Assembly: GCA_033977485.1 (NCBI GenBank)
Contig: CM066991.1
Location: 31,369,850 to 31,433,849, forward strand
From: Hydrangea macrophylla
Lineage: Eukaryota; Streptophyta; Magnoliopsida; Cornales; Hydrangeaceae
Length of the DNA: 64,000 nt
Direction of reading: 5' to 3'
Shown: one piece after another, positions 34,618 through 46,400 of the stretch
Position numbering within the stretch: the stretch's first letter is position 1
Layout of the letters: every line of letters begins with the position of its first letter
Translations under genes and position numbers: made by a program
The notes under the pieces: model-generated
The model's input: the letters and a program-made list of their open reading frames with translations, nothing else
The model's database searches: none
Told to the model about the DNA's origin: nothing

Positions 34618-34980
34618 ATGAACCCAAGAGACATGGCTGCTTCAGAGACAGTAGTCTTAGGTATGGTGCTTGTATGTTCGCACTTAGCACGCATACTAGT
34701 TAACTCAGGATCTACGCATTTATTTGTATCGCATGTCTTTGTTGAACATTTGAATATTGAATTGGCATTGTTAGGACATGAATTATCTGTTGCCGTATCA
34801 CTTAGTAAATCAATAACGTCTACGAGATGCAAGAACTGTGAAATCCAGCTAGGTGAGAAGTTGATGACTATAGACCTTATCCTAATCATGGTGAACTACT
34901 TTGATGTAATACTAGGAATGGAATGGTTAGCCCTTAATCAAGCTACCATAGACTGTGAGCGAAAAGAAGTTAATTTTTGA
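34618..34980 (+). pseudogene. protease of element C, active-site Asp lost
   Basis: The 120-codon frame matches the chromovirus protease region. LARILVNSGSTHLFVSHVFV is where IDSGATHSF-type sequence is expected, so the catalytic Asp is Asn. It ends with YFDVILGMEWLALNQATIDC, typical of the segment between protease and RT. A TGA at 34978 and the insertion of element E at 35030 end the readable part. RT and integrase of C, if kept, lie right of the window. Confidence 0.85.
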
Positions 34981-35029
34981 TCACCGGTATACAGAAGCTT
35001 TTATTTTCAAGGGAGTGGGGTTACACCGC
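34981..35029 (+). other. element C remnant up to the E insertion site
   Basis: A short noncoding tail of C. The last five bases, ACCGC (35025-35029), should be the left TSD of element E. The right copy is outside the window. Confidence 0.5.
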
Positions 35030-35370
35030 TGTAACACCCTGTATTTATTTTTCGCTAATAAATAAATAATGCATTTTATTTCCATGAGTATTTGATTTAA
35101 TTTCTCTTTGTAATATTTATTCGGGGGTCAAACTGTAATTTCCATAAATATAGAAAATATTTTCTATGGTTTCAAAATCGATATCTATATTTTTGTATAA
35201 ACCGGGAATTTAATTCCTACACTAATATTATTTTCTGTATTTTTATTTCAACCAGTTAATACCAGTTTATGTTTTAATCTGCGTTTATATCGCATCTTGG
35301 GTGTGGGAGCACGTGAGCTCAACCACACCGTACATTTTCTACCCATTGCTTGGAGCCCAAAACATTGGGT

Positions 35371-35380
35371 TTATATATAC
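35371..35380 (+). promoter_or_regulatory. TATA box of LTR E
   Basis: TTATATATAC lies 341 bp into the LTR and is followed by a CTCTCTCTCACTCAC leader. The 3' LTR has the same box at 63268-63277. Confidence 0.6.
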
Positions 35381-36044
35381 ATATGTTGGTGTCTCTCTCT
35401 CACTCACAGTCTCTCATCTCTTTCTCTCAAATTCTCTCTACTCTCTCAAGATCACGAACACACATACAGTTTATATACTATATACATACACACATACATA
35501 GATATATAGCTATATATTTATACATCTCAAATCAAGAGGAAGAACGGAGGAGTAATTTCTAACGACGGATTATTCGGCGGAATTCTCGGTCTCAAATTCT
35601 CTGTTTAATTAACCCCAGTGAGTAATTTAAACTCACTCACAATGTTTTTATATGTTTAATTCAGTGCATATGTGTGTGTATATGTGTATATACATGTGAT
35701 ACACCATGGGAGCTTAAAATTGGAGTTTTATAAAACTCAACCAAATTCAATTCCGCGAATTGAATATGGAAGATATTTGTCCCAATAGGCTACGGTTCAA
35801 ATCCTACGTTGTTATTCATCCGTATCGCGACGAACGGTTGATTTAAAGTTTTGACACCCTTACTTTAATCGCGAATATCTAGAGATATAATCCGTAATTG
35901 TTTAAATTGATTTCGTATTCGTAATCTACGCGGAAAACCAAAGAGATCCATATATTACACGCACTGTTTGAAACAGAATCTGAAAATGGGTCTGTAACAG
36001 CTTTTGAAATTGAAAACAGGGGAAAAACGAAGAAGATGACATTC

Positions 36045-36225
36045 TGCAACAACTCGCGCGTGCAACCCGCTTGCGCGAGGCTCGCTCGCGCGGACCGCTC
36101 GCGCGAACCATTCCCCCCTTCGCGCGCGCGACCCGTCCTCCCCCTTCGCTCGCGCGACCCGCTCGTGCGACACCCCCTCTCCCTCGCTCGCGCGGTCCGC
36201 TCGCGCGAGGTGGCAGTTTTGGCAG
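36045..36225 (+). repeat. CpG-rich GCTCGCGCG array in LTR E
   Basis: Words such as GCTCGCGCGA, CTTGCGCGAGG and GACCCGCTCG recur about a dozen times in 180 bp inside an A/T-rich LTR. The 3' LTR shows the same segment from about 63958 to the window end. Many copies are palindromic (CGCGCG) and could pair with each other. Confidence 0.85.
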
Positions 36226-36502
36226 ATTGTATAATTTTTCATAAGGGACTGTTTGGAAAATGTTTTGGGAAATTTCAAAGAACTGATTGGCAAATATACT
36301 GTTTTAAAGGTCTATGTTTTAAGAATTGTACGAACAAGAACGGCTAAGGCCGAAATTTATGCTCGTACGATTATCTGGCTTTGTGATTAATTAATGGTGT
36401 TATTTATGAAACATTGACATACATAATAGGGTCGAGGTTGTGTCAACATGCATGTGTGTGAGAAAGCGTGAAAAGAGTAAAGTGTGGCGGTCTAGTGTAC
36501 GA

Positions 36503-36865
36503 CTTAGATATCGATCGGATAGTATTCCTGGTATCTAAGGCGCGCGTTTCGGATATTGATCGGATAGTATTCCTGATATCCGAAGCGATGGTGATAGTGT
36601 TGTGTACGACTTAGATATCGATCGGATAGCATTCCTGGTATCGAAGGCGCGCGTTTCGAATATTGATCGGATAGTATTCCTGATATCCGGAGCGATGGTT
36701 GGTTGTGATCGGCCTAGATATCGATCGGATAGTATTCCTGGTATCTGAGGCAGTAGTGTGGTGTGTGACTTCAATACCGATCGGATAGTATTCCTGGTAT
36801 TGGAGGCGATAGTGTAGCGTGTGAATTAGATGACTGAGTAGTTATTACTCCTGGTATCTGAGATG
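36503..36865 (+). repeat. hairpin array in LTR E, six clear units and one degenerate
   Basis: The loop core GATCGGATAGTATTCCT starts at 36513, 36558, 36620, 36665, 36723 and 36779. Intervals are 45, 62, 45, 58 and 56. Stems differ but pair: CTTAGATATC with GGTATCTAAG (36503/36530, one G-U); TTCGGATATT with GATATCCGAA (36548/36575, one G-U); CTTCAATACC with GGTATTGGAG (one G-U). Units 3 and 4 have one mismatch each. The array ends about 610 bp before the LTR end. Confidence 0.9.
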
Positions 36866-37480
36866 ATGTGTTGGTTGAATTGGGTTGTTTTGAAGAAAAG
36901 AATTGGCAAGATAAGATATTACACAATTCATGTACAATTACGTATTTATTTCTTACTATATTCCCCCGTGATTTATGTTGAAATTGGAACCTTGAATATA
37001 TTACTGTTAATGTTAATTTGTACCTTTGTTCTATATGCTTATATATATATATATTGCGAGCACATGTTTATTTTACTCACCAGCTTTCATAAGCTGACGG
37101 CGTTGATGCGTCCTGGACTCTATGTCCAGATTTTCCAGGTCAGGAGCAGCCAGAGTTCGTTGACTATGCTAGTTAAATGACCGGAGGTGTTCCAGAAGAG
37201 CTGTTTTATATTCCTTATGTCTTTCCTTTCAGAGTTGTAATAAACCTTGTTAGAATTTGAATAAGGGCATCTTGTGCCTAAAACCTGGACTTATGTAATA
37301 GTTTAGTAAGTTTAATTTTGGAACTTATGTTTTGTTAGTATCCTTAATTTGTTCTAGAAATGCTGTTAAGATATTTGTTGCAGGGACAATTGGTCATACT
37401 CACTTGTCACGACCTACGAGTCCATATAGGAAATTAAATGCTTTCCTGAATTATGCTACGTCGGGGCGTGACAGGTTTTT

Positions 37481-37502
37481 TGGTATCAGAGCCAGGTTAT
37501 GG
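37481..37502 (+). promoter_or_regulatory. primer binding site of element E (initiator tRNA-Met)
   Basis: TGGTATCAGAGCCAGGTTAT begins 8 nt after the LTR end. It is the standard plant initiator tRNA-Met complement. Confidence 0.92.
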
Positions 37503-37672
37503 CTCCACCAATTGTCCTAGACACATAGGATCTCCTGTTAAGATAGAATTAAGATAAGATAGTTCGACTTCATTCTGTGTTTAGTCGCTTTCTATCGTTG
37601 AGAATTTTCCTTCTTCTCGAGAGTTTGACCGTATTCCGTTGATTGATGGATAGGTACCGTTCTCTCAATCAT

Positions 37673-38803
37673 ATGGCTGGAAGAAATCTCAGGAATCGTC
37701 CCGCTATTGAAGATGCACCCTCGGTAATAGATCCAACCGGAATGTTCGAGGCTTTTGTAAGAAGATTGGAGAGGGTTAGTGATCAGAACACAAGGAACAA
37801 TAATCAGAATGGGAATCACAACGGGAATGGGAGGCAAGCCCACCAGACTGGAGACAAGCTTCTCAAGGAGTTTCGCGCTCTGCGACCTGAGTATTTTGCG
37901 GGGACTAATGAACCTAGGCAAACGGAACAGTGGCTACGCCAGATGGAGCGTATCTTTGAGACCATAGAGTGCACTGATCTGGAGAAGAAGCGTCTGGCTA
38001 TCTTTCAGCTGTCTTATGCAGCGGCTGATTGGTGGGATGCTGAAAAGGCGACCATAGGGGAAGAAGCTGCAAGAAGAATGCCGTGGGTGGTGTTTAAGGA
38101 AAGATTTCTCGAGAAGTATTTTCCTGAAGAAGAGAAGGACAAGAGAGAGAAAGAGTTTATGTAGTTGACTCAAGGGAATCTGACTGTCCGAGAGTACACT
38201 ACTCAATTTGAGCGTCTGTCTCGCTTTGCTCCACATATGGTGGACACACCCTAGAAGAAAATCAAGAAGTATCACCGGAGTCTCAACTTGTCTCTCCGAC
38301 ATCTGACTATGGGGCATTTGGGCCAGTCATTTGAAACTCTGGTGAGATTGGCTACGGGGTTAGAGAATGATGGTTGTTAGAATTCGAAGCCGTTTGGAAA
38401 TCGACCTCCACAGAAGGGTTATTTAGGACAGAAACCAGGGTACCCCCAAGGACAGAAAAGGACCTGGGATGGAGGGAAGAAACCTCAACAGACACAAGCA
38501 GTACAGCAATATCAGCCTCTAGCAATAGAAGGGGCCAAAAACAATAACTGCTTCAATTGTGGAGTTCTTGGTCATCGAGCTAAAGATTGCAGAGCACCTA
38601 TGCGTGCTGATCGTCTAGACATTGTGTGCTATAACTGTGGTATACCAGGTCACATGAGTAAGGACTGCCGAGCCCCCTAGAAAGGTAACTATGGTCAGCA
38701 AGGACAAGCCCGCCTGAATGCTGTTATTCCCGAGGCTGCTGGTTATGAAGAAATAGGGTATGAAGGAGGTGCTTATGAGGAGGGACTGCCCGAGCAACAG
38801 ACA
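37673..38803 (+). pseudogene. gag: gag of element E (four in-frame TAG)
   Basis: ATG at 37673 matches the B gag start by position relative to PTGMFEAF; the frame is open further upstream but without matching sequence. The capsid-like region includes FRALRPEYFAGTNEPRQTE, AAADWWDAEKATIGEEAA and FAPHMVDTP. Two intact zinc knuckles follow: CFNCGVLGHRAKDC and CYNCGIPGHMSKDC. The same frame continues into protease without a shift, but TAG stops occur at 38162, about 38254, about 38378 and about 38678. If all four were sense codons, gag and pol would be one polyprotein, as is usual in this lineage. Confidence 0.9.
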
Positions 38804-41497
38804 GTGGAAGGTACTCTAACCTTATCTAACTCTCATGTTAAAGTTTTATTCGACACGGGTGCTACACATTCTTTTATATCTGTTAAGACTGTTCGGAAGT
38901 TGGGTATAGTACCGCAACGTTTAGAGGAAGCTCTAAGTGCTGTCTCGCCCTTAGGGACCATCGTCAAGTTATTACATGTATGTAAGGATTGTCCTCTACG
39001 GTTAGGAGACCGTGAACTTTTGGCAAAGTTGGTGGTTTTGTCGATGAAGGAATTTGATATAATCCTGGGAATGGATTGGCTCGAGAAGAATCATGCAAAG
39101 TTGGATTGTGCAAGGAAGAAGATCACATTTGCGGATAATGGGAATCGACTCTTTGATTTCCAATGTAACCCTTCAGGTGATATGTTCCTCACCAGATGCC
39201 TAGCAAACATTGAGGTTGTCAGTAAAGAGGTGACAGTGTCATCAATACCGGTGATCAAAGACTTCGAGGAAGTATTCCGAGATATTTCAGGATTACCGCC
39301 GGAAAGGGACATAGAATTTTGTGTGGAATTGGTGCCAGGTACTCGACCTCTAACCAAAGTTCCCTACAGGATGGCCCCTACAGAGTTACTGGAGCTAAAG
39401 GAACAAGTTCAAGAACTTGAGAAGTTGGGTTTTGTTCGTCCAAGTACTTCACCCTGGGGAGCACCAGTGTTATTCGTGAAGAAGAAGGATGGGTCAATGC
39501 GTTTGTGCATCGACTACCGAGAACTGAATAAGGTTACTATCAAGAATAAGTATCCTTTACCTCAGATAGACGATCTGTTTGATCAGTTGCAAGGAGCCAC
39601 GACCTTTTCTAAGATTGACCTACGGTCAGGGTATCATCAGTTGAGGGTGCGAAAGGAAGACATACCCAAAACTGCTTTCAGGACGAGGTACGGACACTAT
39701 GAGTTCTTAGTGATGCCGTTTGGGATGACGAATGCTCCGGCTGGTTTATGGACTTGATGAACAGAGTATTCAAGCCCTATTTGGATCAATTCGTTATTGT
39801 CTTTATTGATGATATTTTGATCTATTCCAAGTCAGAGGAAGAGCATGAACATCATCTACGGATCGCGTTGCAGACGCTCAAGGATCACCGCCTGTGTGCT
39901 AAATTCAGCAAGTGTGAATTCTGGCTTCAGGAAGTTAAGTTCCTCGGACACGTGATCTCACAACAAGGAATCGCAGTAGACTCCTCAAAGACCGATGCAG
40001 TGGCGAATTGGACTCGGCCGACCAATGCTACAGAAGTCAGAAGTTTTCTGGGACTTGCCGGTTACTATCGGAGATTTGTAGAGGGTTTCTCAAAGATAGC
40101 AGCCCCGTTAACTGGTTTGACTAAGAAAGATTTGAAGTTTAAATGGGCTGATAAGCATGAACGCGCTTTTCTGGAATTGAAAGAGAAATTGACAACAGCG
40201 CCAGTGCTTGCGATACCAAAGGATGGTGAGAAGTTCACTATTTTTAGTGACGCCTCGTATCAAGGATTGGGATGTGTCCTTATGCAAGACGGAAAGGTTA
40301 TCGCATATGGTTCACGACGGTTGAAGACTAATGAATTGAATTACCCAACTCATGATTTGGAACTGGCAGCAGTTGTGTTTGCACTCAAGATCTGGAGACA
40401 CTACCTCTATGGGGAGAAGTTTGATTTATTCTCGGACCACAAAAGCCTTAAGTATTTGTTTACTCAGAAGGAGTTGAACATGAGGCAAAGTCGGTGGATG
40501 GAACTGATCAAGGACTATGACTTTACGTTAGAGTACCACCCTGGTAAGGCTAATGTAGTCGCTGACGCCCTAAGTCAGAAACCTCAAGGAATGATTGCTT
40601 CATTGATGGTAAGGGAATGGAAAGCTTTAGAGACAATCGCAGAATTTGATATGCGGATTTCTGAGGGAAGTGATGGACATCACTTTGGATGCCTTGTAGT
40701 ACAACCAACACTGGTGATTCGAATTATCGAGGCCCAAAAGGAAGACGAGAAATTTCAAGCATTGTTCGCCAAGATGTCAGAAAAGGACCCTACAGAATGG
40801 AAGGTTGGGACCGATGGAGGATACCAATGTCGAGACAGATTGTGTGTGCCAGATTTCAGAGATTTGAGAAAATATATTCTCGAAGAAGCACATAAATCGA
40901 GACTGACAGTACACCCAGGAGGAACAAAGATGTATAAGGATTTGAAGAGAAACTTTTGGTGGGAAGGGATGAAACGAGAAGTAGCCGAGTTGGTGTCTAA
41001 ATGTTTGACTTGTGAACAAGTGAAGGCCGAACATCAGAGACCCTCGGGATTGTTACAACCCGTGCCTATTCCAGGATGGAAGTGGGAACACATAACTATG
41101 GATTTCGTGGTTGGATTACCCCGGTCACAACAGAATCATGACGCAATTTGGGTAATTGTGGATCGTCTGACGAAGTCTGCACACTTCATCGCGTACAATA
41201 TGACTTACCCAGTAGAAAGGATGAGTCGAATGTATCTACAGCAAGTGGTGCGACTGCACAGTGCGCCTGTGTCGATTGTATCAGACCGCGATGCACGTTT
41301 TACCTCGGGATTTTGGGAAAGTTTACAGAAGGCTATGGGAACTTCGCTCAAGATGAGTACTGCTTTCCATCCTTAGACCGATGGACAGACCGAGCGTGTT
41401 AATCAGATTATGGAAGATATGCTCAGAGCTTGTGTAATTGACTTTGAAGAGTCTTGGGAGACGCACTTGCCGTTAGTTGAATTTGCGTATAACAACA
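38804..41497 (+). pseudogene. pol: pol of element E, first part: protease, RT, RNase H, integrase (split by F)
   Basis: Protease [11 protein letters not shown] is near 38852. RT has [21 protein letters not shown] and FIDDILIYS. One base is missing near 39744 relative to B, shifting the frame between NAPA and MDLMNRVF. RNase H ([34 protein letters not shown]) is intact. Integrase keeps the HHCC finger ([23 protein letters not shown]) and its Asp residues ([15 protein letters not shown]). TAG at about 41374-41376 replaces the Gln of HPQTDG, where B has CAG. The reading stops at FAYNN at 41497, where F is inserted, and resumes at 62236. Confidence 0.95.
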
Positions 41498-44400
41498 TGT
41501 GGACCACTGCGAATGAGGAGGTCCTGACGCTCTCCCTCGATAGTGTCCCGGGACGGATCCCAAGGAGCACACTTCAGGGAAAACTAGGACTTCCTCACGC
41601 GATCCTAGAGACAAAGAGTCGCCACCTAATTTTTATCGGGAATTAGGAAACCCAAGTTTGACTCGCCCAAAATTGAATAAGGTTACTCGCCCTTCATTAC
41701 CAGAAACAAGGTTCGGGGGTCTTGGTACGAGAGGGGAAGGAGCCCAAGCAGGACTAAAGCACCCCCTCCTCGCCCTACCGAATGGTAGGCCTTGATTCAA
41801 ATATCCTTGTTATTAATTCATAATAGATGTTGTTTCCTCAAACATACTAGATAGGTATATACATGGCAAAAAGAAACATCTAATGAAAATCATTTCAAGA
41901 GACTAAATCAAGTAGAAAGCGGATGCTCATGTAATACAAGGGAGAAGTATACTCACAGTGGCTAGTCCCGCCCGGGACCGATGCAAATAAAGTAAACATG
42001 TCATGATATGCAAAGGGAACGAGAAGACTTACATTGGTTGACTCAAGCGGAGTTGCGAAAGCAAAAAGAATGGAAATGTGCAATGCAATCATGCAACAAT
42101 CCTAGATAAGATGTCTCTAACAAATAATCATATAAACGGAGACTACCCTAAAGGAAATGTGTCGTTGAAATCAAAGTTGTAAACCTAGAAAAATTCTAAA
42201 AGAAAGGATAGAGATAGTACACGATACATGGGCACTAAGCCACATGTAGACGAGGCAAACCACAAATCGACGTCCGGGTCCGAGGCACTTAATTCTCTGC
42301 ACTAATACACCAAAGAATACCCAAGCATTGCAAAAATACAAGCAAACAAATGATATGCATGATAAACAAAGGAAACATGTCATCAATCAAATTTCCAGAT
42401 TCAGCAACCTCTAATGAATCCTATCAAAAGTGGTCGTAAACATGAGCTGGATAAAAACCCTTTTACAGAAAGTTAGATACATGTCTTAGGGAACTTCTCC
42501 AAAAAGTGGGACCTCAATATCAATTTTATTGTTTGAGAAATAAATGTTTTGGGAACAGTGGATCAGGACTGTCCATTGTTCTTGTAAAAATCATAATTAA
42601 ATCTACAAAAATCATATGAAGCTCTATTTGGTGTCAAAAGAAAGCTATTTCATTGTAGTATATGATAAAAATAAACCCATGGACATTCTGTAATCACAAG
42701 GTTTCCGAAAAAGTGTTTTAAACAGACTCTGTTATTCTGGAAATTTGGTATCATTTGACAAATGAATGCAAAACATAATAGAAGTATAATAGAAGTTCAT
42801 GAATCATGTTAACCAAGTTGATTTAAGCTTTTGATCTCTCATCCATTTATCTTAGGTGATTTCTAAACCAAGTTTTATTCATCAATTGTTGTTGAGTGAT
42901 CAAGGTATGACCATTTTGTATGCATAATCATATTTGTAGTTAAACTTAGAAAATTCCAGAATAGTTGTATCAACTTTAAACGCTTAGAAAACGATCTTAA
43001 CTCGATCGTATGCTCACGATTTTACATCGGCATATAGATATATGAGTTAGGAATCATCCCCAAAAAGCGGAACGTCGATAACTATTATAGATTTTCTGAA
43101 ATTCAAGCACAAAGAGACGATGTTCAAATCTGTCAACCGATTTCTCAACAATTTCTAAAAATAGTATATGAATCCTAAAAGCTCTCAAAACGGACCGGAT
43201 GAAAGCTAATTCATCAAAGTTTACCCAGAAAATTTGAAATCCATCAAACTATGGGTTTTGATGGACCAAATCTAATGGACAAAACCAATCTGCTTTGCTG
43301 AATTTTTATCTAGTTCATTTTAAAGTGTGAGGAAAACATTTTAGTGATAGTTGAAGCTTATTAGAGAGATCAAACTCATAGATCAACTTAATTATCATGA
43401 TTCCCAATCAATTTAGCCCTCAAGTTCTATGAAGAACTTTTAGATCAAGGATCAAAGGGACTTATAAATATCATGTTGGAGATGAAATTCAATAGGAATT
43501 CTAGGTAATAGGAATAATCAAGAGATAGGTATGAACATAGAAATCATCCTTCTCATAGATCATATTTCCAAACCATCATGGAATTCAAAATAGATATATG
43601 TATATATATATATAATCATGTATGCATGAATCTAAACTAAAATTGAAGAATGAGACCAAAATTGAAAATCAAAGTGAAAAACAATCTCTAATTGTAAATT
43701 ATCAATAAAAATCAAAGAGATTTGGATCTAACTATGTGAGTGTGTGAAGAACATGAGAGGAAGAAGATGAGTGTTCTAATAAGTAGGAATAGAACTAAGT
43801 TAGATCCAAATCTTATAGATCTATATATACAAAGTAGGAATTAGAGATGAACTATAGTGTTTACCTCTTGGAGGATTCTCAATTACAAGACCAAAATTGA
43901 TTTGAAGATCTTCTTCTTCAAGTGTTATTCAAGTGTTCTTCAAGCACTCATCCATGGAAGTTGAGGGAGGCAATTGATGTTCAAATTGTGGTCTAATTAG
44001 CCTAAGTTAATCTAAATTCAATTCATAATTTTCTCTCTCTAGAATTCCCCTAAATTGAAAGTATATTCAAAGTATACTTATCTCTCTTGTATGTGCTTCT
44101 ATGTGTGTTTGTATCTCCAAGTATATTCAAGTGTATCTCTTCCAAGTGTCTAGTGTGTTAAGATGTGATCTCATATGAGATGTATGAGATCTTATATAGA
44201 GTTTTGAAGACTTAGCTCTTAAGTTTCAGGGTTAAAACAGGATTTTTAGAGCTTAAAAGAGGGTTAAAATGGCCATTTCGGAGCCTAAACGCAATTTCCA
44301 GGCAATTTCCTCGCAGTGGGAAGCTTCTAGAAGGGTCTGGAACTCAAAAAGCTCCGTGGAGGACACAAATGGAAGTGGCGGTTATGGTGGGACCCGCCAC

Positions 44401-44984
44401 CCCCATACCCAAAACCGCCACTTACTATTCTTGCTCCTCTGGTCACCCACAAACCCTGTTTCAAAAATCACGTGCACTGCTTTTCCAGATTTTTGTAAAA
44501 ATGCTTTTTGGTGTCCGAAATCGTCCGTTTACGTACCGTTGGAAAGCTGTCAGGTTGAATTTCAGTATAAAAATATTTCCAGAGGTTTTATAATGAGAAT
44601 TGAAGTCCAATTGAAGTCCGGAAGTCCTCCGGAACTTTCGTCGTCTTTTTGAAATCAAATGACGTCTTTTCCAAAATTGCTTTCAAATGTGCGTCGATTT
44701 CGAACTTTTCTTTAAAATTGAATCTCTGGATACCTAGAATACTGCGTTTAGAACACTTAATGTTCATATAACCCTGAGAGAATATGAATTCTGAGAGATG
44801 ATTTTGACAAAACCGGGATTTATCCATGGAAAAGGGCTTTTCTGAGCTTGAAGTCACTTTCCGAAGTCCGATCTTCTGATTGTGTGGAATCCAGTACCTT
44901 CCACGGGGTACTTTTCATCATCGAATCCTCCAAGACGTTGTCCACCCTAAATCCTATCAGTGTGGTCAAAATTGGGTGTCTACA
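41498..44984 (-). mobile_element. 3' LTR of element F (3487 bp)
   Basis: Read on the minus strand it starts TGTAGACACC next to the PPT and ends GTGGTCCACA. Differences seen from the 5' LTR are a T/C in GGAAATGTGC (near 42078), a T/G in TTTTATTGTTTG (near 42529) and a C/A in CCGCCACTT (near 44420). An inverted repeat GTGGCGGTT/AACCGCCAC lies at 44375-44421. The plus-strand 127-codon frame at 44269-44652 is not supported as a gene. Confidence 0.97.
44191..44199 (-). promoter_or_regulatory. TATA box in 3' LTR of F
   Basis: CTATATAAG on the minus strand, about 790 bp from the LTR start. It is identical to the copy at 61437-61445 in the 5' LTR, the one that would drive element RNA. Confidence 0.5.
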
Positions 44985-45005
44985 GTTTGCCCCTCTTTGG
45001 CAGAG
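44985..45005 (-). promoter_or_regulatory. polypurine tract of element F
   Basis: The minus strand reads CTGCCAAAGAGGGGCAAAC and then TGTAGACACC, the start of the 3' LTR. It matches the element A tract (GAAGAGGGGCAAAC). Confidence 0.85.
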
Positions 45006-45215
45006 CTTGTTGTGAACAACGTGAACTGCAAGTGAGTGCCAAAGCCTTGAAGGCACCCAAATAACCATACTGAGAGGTTTTAGGAAAAACAAAAAATTCG
45101 CAAAATCAAGAAATTCAAAATCAGAGAAAATCAAGAAATTACGAATGCAAGAATGCAATGCAATGCTGGGTAGAGGCGGCTAAGTTGAAGCTGATGCTGG
45201 TCGTGCTCCGCTGGA

Positions 45216-45259
45216 GCTGCCTACGTATCCTTTCCAAGAATCAGACCAGGGCGTAGTTC
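45216..45259 (-). other. conserved Tat 3'-UTR block in F
   Basis: The minus-strand words GAACTACGCCC, GGTCTGATTCTTG and GGATACGTAGGCAGCT match element A at 1230-1273. The block lies about 230 bp inside the PPT, in the same relative place as in A (about 170 bp). Confidence 0.6.
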
Positions 45260-45585
45260 AAGCGCGCGAGAAGACGGAAAACAAACAAACAACAACAATG
45301 CGGATGAAATGCTCCTATCCTAGGATGCTGGTGCAATATGAAAACATGAAATGTGAAAGTGCTGGAGGAATCATCCTCAAGGGTTCCCTAGATGCAAAAT
45401 CTAATGCAAAGGATGCAACGACTCTCTCTCACAGTCGAATATGCTAAAGGTATCTTGGATGATTCTCGAGGTTTTTGTCAAAGTTATTCTTCTGATCTTA
45501 AGGCTCGTAGGCGTCATCTGTATCCTGGACGACTCTTGAAATATCGAAGTATCTTGGATGAATTCTGAGTCATGTCAAACAACTG

Positions 45586-46012
45586 GACGATTGCTGGTGT
45601 AGAGTCCTTCTGCTGGGGACGATTACTGATGTAGAGTCCTTCTGCTGGGGACGATTGTTGATGTAGAGTCCTTTTGCTGGGGACGATTGCTGGTGTAGAG
45701 TCCTTCTGCTGGGGACGATTGCTGATGTAGAGTCCTTCTGCTGGGGACGATTTGCTGATGTAGAGTCCTTTTGCTGGGGACGATTGCTGGTGTAGAGTCC
45801 TTCTGCTGGGGACGATTGCTGATGTAGAGTCCTTTTGCTGGGGACGATTGCTGAAACAGGTCCTTCTTCTGTGGACGATTGCTGATGTAGAGTCCTTTTG
45901 CTGGGGACGATTGCTGATGTAGAGTCCTTCTGCTGGGGACGATTGCTGATGTAGAGTCCTTTTGCTGGGGACGATTGTTGATGTAGAGTCCTTCTGCTGG
46001 GGACAAATCTTC
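45586..46012 (-). repeat. 32-bp minisatellite array in F
   Basis: The unit GCTGGGGACGATTGCTGATG plus TAGAGTCCTTCT recurs about twelve times, with GCTGGGG at 45612, 45644, 45676 and onward. Because 32 is not a multiple of 3, the array opens long frames on the minus strand in all three phases. These are not genes. Confidence 0.92.
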
Positions 46013-46400
46013 TGAAACAGGTCTCTCTGCCGGAGACAAATCTTCTGCTCTTCTGAAACAGGTCCTTCTTCTAGACAAATCTTCTGTAACAGGTCTGGAA
46101 ACAAGTCTTCTGAAACAGGTCTCTCTGCCGGAGACAAATCTTCTGTTCTTCTGAAACAGGCCCTTTTTCCGAGGACAAATCTTCTGTGGCAGGTCTAGAA
46201 ACAAATCTTCTGAAACAGGTCTCTCTGCCGGAGACAAATCCTCTGTTCTTCTGAAACAGGCCCTTCTTCTGGGGACAAATCTTCTGTGGCAGGTCTAGAA
46301 ACAAATCTTCTGAAACAGGTCTCTCTGCCGGAGACAAATCCTCTGTTCTTCTGAAACAGGCCCTTCTTCTGAGGACAAATCTTCTGTTCTGATGCACGGA
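46012..46400 (-). repeat. 100-bp tandem array in F, nearly four copies
   Basis: CTCTCTGCCG occurs at 46023, 46121, 46221 and 46321, a period of 98-100 bp. Each unit is built from CTTCTGAAACAGG and GACAAATCTTCTG subrepeats. It directly abuts the 32-bp array. Confidence 0.88.

Larger units (their letters stand above)
35030..37473 (+). mobile_element. 5' LTR of element E (2444 bp)
   Basis: It starts TGTAACACCC and ends GGGGCGTGACA. It is paired with 62927-64000, which is truncated by the window edge. Scattered substitutions and small indels separate the two copies (for example an added CTCTCAAATT near 63325). It contains TATATATA at 35371, a CpG-rich segment at 36045-36225 and a hairpin array at 36503-36865. 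Confidence 0.95.

Noticed and set aside
36036..36347. Arg/Ala/Ser-rich ORFs on both strands in LTR E
   Set aside because: They are produced by the CpG-rich GCTCGCGCG array and have no domain.
44269..44652. 127-codon plus-strand ORF present in both F LTRs (also 61515-61898)
   Set aside because: It lies antisense in LTR U3. Identity between copies only reflects the young LTR pair, and I see no domain or intron pattern supporting it.
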